From NCBI GenBank assembly GCA_019359545.1, contig JAHHHB010000003.1, forward strand, positions 62,001-126,000: 64,000 nt of DNA. Direction: 5' to 3'. The first letter of the stretch is position 1. Each line of letters begins with the position of its first letter. Shown piece after piece: positions 62,302-64,000 of the stretch. Source of the stretch: Desmonostoc geniculatum HA4340-LM1. GTDB lineage: Bacteria; Cyanobacteriota; Cyanobacteriia; Cyanobacteriales; Nostocaceae. The position numbers and the translations under genes were made by a program. The notes below the pieces were generated by a model. The model did not search any database and had not been told where the DNA came from. It worked only from the letters and a program-made list of their open reading frames with translations.

Positions 62302-63516
62302 ATGGATATCCCAATTACAATTCATCCCATATCACAATTACCGCCAGAAGCAACAGCAATTCCTGAAAACTTACCTTTTTCATCTCAAGGTGCAGAGGTA
62401 ATTTTAGGTAATATTATTCAAGCAGAACAATTAGTGATACCTGTAGCACCCAATCCGACTACAATGTTTGGGCCTCGTGGTGCTTGTTTGTTCTCAAATG
62501 GGTTATTGTGGGTGTCGGATACAGGACATCATCGATTATTGGGATGGCGGAATTTACCTACTAAAGATAGTCAAGCGGCTGATTGGGTAATTGGGCAACC
62601 TGACTTTTATCATGAAGGACAAAATGCTAAAGGTATAACTGGAAGAAGTACTTTAAATGTACCAACTGGAATTTGTAGTTGTGGCGAAGGTTTAGCTGTA
62701 GCAGATGCTTGGAATCATCGAGTTTTAATTTGGAAAAGTTTACCAGAAGATAGCAATGTACCAGCAGATTTAGTATTAGGGCAAGCGAATTTTATTGATA
62801 ACGAACCAAATAGGGGAAGTCAACAAGCATCTGCCAGTACAATGCACTGGCCTTATGGTGTTTTCTATCACCAAGGACGGCTATTTGTTGCTGATACAGG
62901 AAATCGTAGGGTATTAATTTGGCATCAATTACCAAGAGAAAACTGCCAACCTGCTGATTTAGTTTTGGGACAACCGGATATGATATCTCGCAATGAAAAT
63001 GGCGGTGGTTCTCCAACCGCAGCGAGTATGCGTTGGTGTCACGATATCACTTTTTGGGGAGAAAATTTGGTTGTCAGCGATGCGGGCAATAACCGTGTCA
63101 TGATTTGGCAAGGAATACCCACGGAAAATAATACCCCTTGTGCAGTGGTTTTAGGGCAAAAAAGCTTTGATTGTGTGGAAATGAATCAAGGGGTTTATTA
63201 TCCTAATGCTAGTAGCTTGAGTATGCCTTATGGTGTTGGAATAGCTGGGGAGTGGTTAGTAGTTGCGGATACTGCAAATTCTCGGCTGTTAGGATGGAGA
63301 AAGCCAGAATCAATTTTATCACTGCAAGGTGCAACGGCAGATGCGGTTACCGGACAAATTAATTTTCAAAGTAAAGGTGAAAATCGTAATTTCGGATTAC
63401 CAAAACGAGATAGTTTAAATTGGTGTTACGGCATAAAATTTTGTGGCAAGACGGCAGTAATAGCTGATTCTGGAAATAATCGAATTTTGCTGTGGCAGTT
63501 TAACTATGGTGAGTGA
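62302..63516 (+). CDS. NHL-repeat beta-propeller protein of the extended hyp operon
   Basis: A soluble propeller protein of 404 residues. Six blade signatures are visible: WVSDTGHHRLLGW, AVADAWNHRVLIW, FVADTGNRRVLIW, VVSDAGNNRVMIW, VVADTANSRLLGW and VIADSGNNRILLW, with recurring ADLVLGQ/VIGQPDF strands. No signal peptide was seen, so it is cytoplasmic. The ATG at 62302 is preferred to a TTG nine bases earlier. The gene overlaps the hypF start by 11 bases, which means coupled translation with HypF. In Nostoc the equivalent gene is also directly before hypF. The partner and ligand of the propeller are unknown. Confidence 0.85.
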   Translation: MDIPITIHPISQLPPEATAIPENLPFSSQGAEVILGNIIQAEQLVIPVAPNPTTMFGPRGACLFSNGLLWVSDTGHHRLLGWRNLPTKDSQAADWVIGQPDFYHEGQNAKGITGRSTLNVPTGICSCGEGLAVADAWNHRVLIWKSLPEDSNVPADLVLGQANFIDNEPNRGSQQASASTMHWPYGVFYHQGRLFVADTGNRRVLIWHQLPRENCQPADLVLGQPDMISRNENGGGSPTAASMRWCHDITFWGENLVVSDAGNNRVMIWQGIPTENNTPCAVVLGQKSFDCVEMNQGVYYPNASSLSMPYGVGIAGEWLVVADTANSRLLGWRKPESILSLQGATADAVTGQINFQSKGENRNFGLPKRDSLNWCYGIKFCGKTAVIADSGNNRILLWQFNYGE

Positions 63517-64000
63517 AGAAATCAGAGTTCGCGGTACTGTTCAAGGAGTAGGATTTCGCCCTACTGTATATCGTCTTGCTAAAGTTTGTGGTTTGGGTGG
63601 AGATGTTTGTAATGATGGTGAAGGTGTTTTAATTCGCGTATCTGGTAGTGAAGAAGCAATAACCGAATTCGTCGCCAAATTACAAACAGAATGTCCACCG
63701 TTGGCAAGAATTAATGAACTAATAAGAACTCCTTACACAGGCAAATTAAACGTTGATGATTTTGTGATTTATAGTAGCGTCAATAGTGCAATTAAAACAC
63801 AAATTGCCCCTGATGCAGCGACTTGTCCACAATGTCAAAAGGAAATATTCGACCCTTTTAGCCGCTTTTACCGTTACCCTTTTACTAACTGTACTCATTG
63901 TGGCCCTCGGTTGAGTATTATTCGTGCCATTCCTTATGACAGATGCAATACCAGTATGTCTGCGTTTGTTATGTGTTCCGAATGTGCAAAGGAATACCAC
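63506..64000 (+). CDS. hypF: hydrogenase maturation carbamoyltransferase HypF (5' part)
   Basis: HypF makes thiocarbamoyl groups that become the cyanide ligands of the [NiFe] hydrogenase active site. The first 165 residues are in the window. An acylphosphatase domain opens the protein (RVRGTVQGVGFRPTVYRL at 7-24). The zinc-finger motif follows, with C107, C110, C129 and C132, and the second pair C157 and C160 near the edge. The ATG at 63506 overlaps the NHL gene end; a GTG at 63509 is possible. The frame continues past the right edge, where the YrdC-like and carbamoyltransferase domains would follow. It shows the strain maintains a [NiFe] hydrogenase, most likely the uptake enzyme. Confidence 0.95.
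   Translation, partial: MVSEEIRVRGTVQGVGFRPTVYRLAKVCGLGGDVCNDGEGVLIRVSGSEEAITEFVAKLQTECPPLARINELIRTPYTGKLNVDDFVIYSSVNSAIKTQIAPDAATCPQCQKEIFDPFSRFYRYPFTNCTHCGPRLSIIRAIPYDRCNTSMSAFVMCSECAKEYH

Overview
The window reads as chromosomal DNA of a filamentous, heterocyst-type cyanobacterium (Nostocales). The evidence is the many HIP1 octamers (GCGATCGC), the short tandem heptamer repeats between genes, a treZ-treY-treH trehalose cluster in the order known from Nostoc, and at the right edge an extended hyp (hydrogenase maturation) operon of the Nostoc type. No rRNA, tRNA, CRISPR array or intact transposase was found.

Layout. (1) 1-6.0 kb, minus: treZ, treY and a truncated treH, a trehalose synthesis and breakdown operon. 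(2) 6.2-7.4 kb: a DCC-family thiol protein and debris of two transposon-type genes around a long palindrome. (3) 7.5-11.8 kb, minus: a tight three-gene operon of a receiver fused to a thioredoxin-reductase-like flavoprotein, a cyclic-nucleotide-type sensor kinase, and an LtrA membrane protein. (4) 12.2-20.0 kb, minus: glgX overlapping an epimerase-STAS fusion, then a GH63-type glucosidase. malQ at 29.7-31.3 kb extends this glucan/trehalose theme. (5) 20.3-28.1 kb, minus: an SDR, an aquaporin with altered pore motifs, then a probable operon of two DJ-1/PfpI proteins, a ThDP-dependent decarboxylase-like enzyme, three SnoaL/NTF2-like genes (one internally duplicated) and a glyoxalase-fold protein. 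A divergent M24-like gene has lost metal ligands. (6) 32.3-43.9 kb, plus: three Tat-exported cholesterol-oxidase-like GMC flavoenzymes, an SLH porin, an SMP-30-like lipoprotein, two SDRs and a protein with two NHLP (nitrile-hydratase-leader-like) domains, each followed by an aromatic-rich tail. Most of this region lacks HIP1 sites. (7) 44.1-47.4 kb, minus: ankyrin protein, small zinc protein, catalase pseudogene, AraC regulator and NTF2-like protein, followed by 2.3 kb with no large gene. (8) 49.7-58.7 kb: a haem-oxygenase-like diiron protein with a small membrane protein, then two paralogous STAND NTPases with 14 WD40 repeats each and a nearly identical NB-ARC tract. (9) 59.4-64 kb, plus: TPR protein, two small membrane proteins, NifU-Rieske fusion, NHL protein and the start of hypF.

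The best candidates for something undescribed are region 6 (a predicted periplasmic oxidation module with an unusual tandem-NHLP protein), region 5 (an unassigned ThDP/DJ-1/SnoaL pathway) and region 3 (a two-component system whose output is a flavoenzyme without the CxxC pair). All functions are inferred by reading the sequence. No database search was run.
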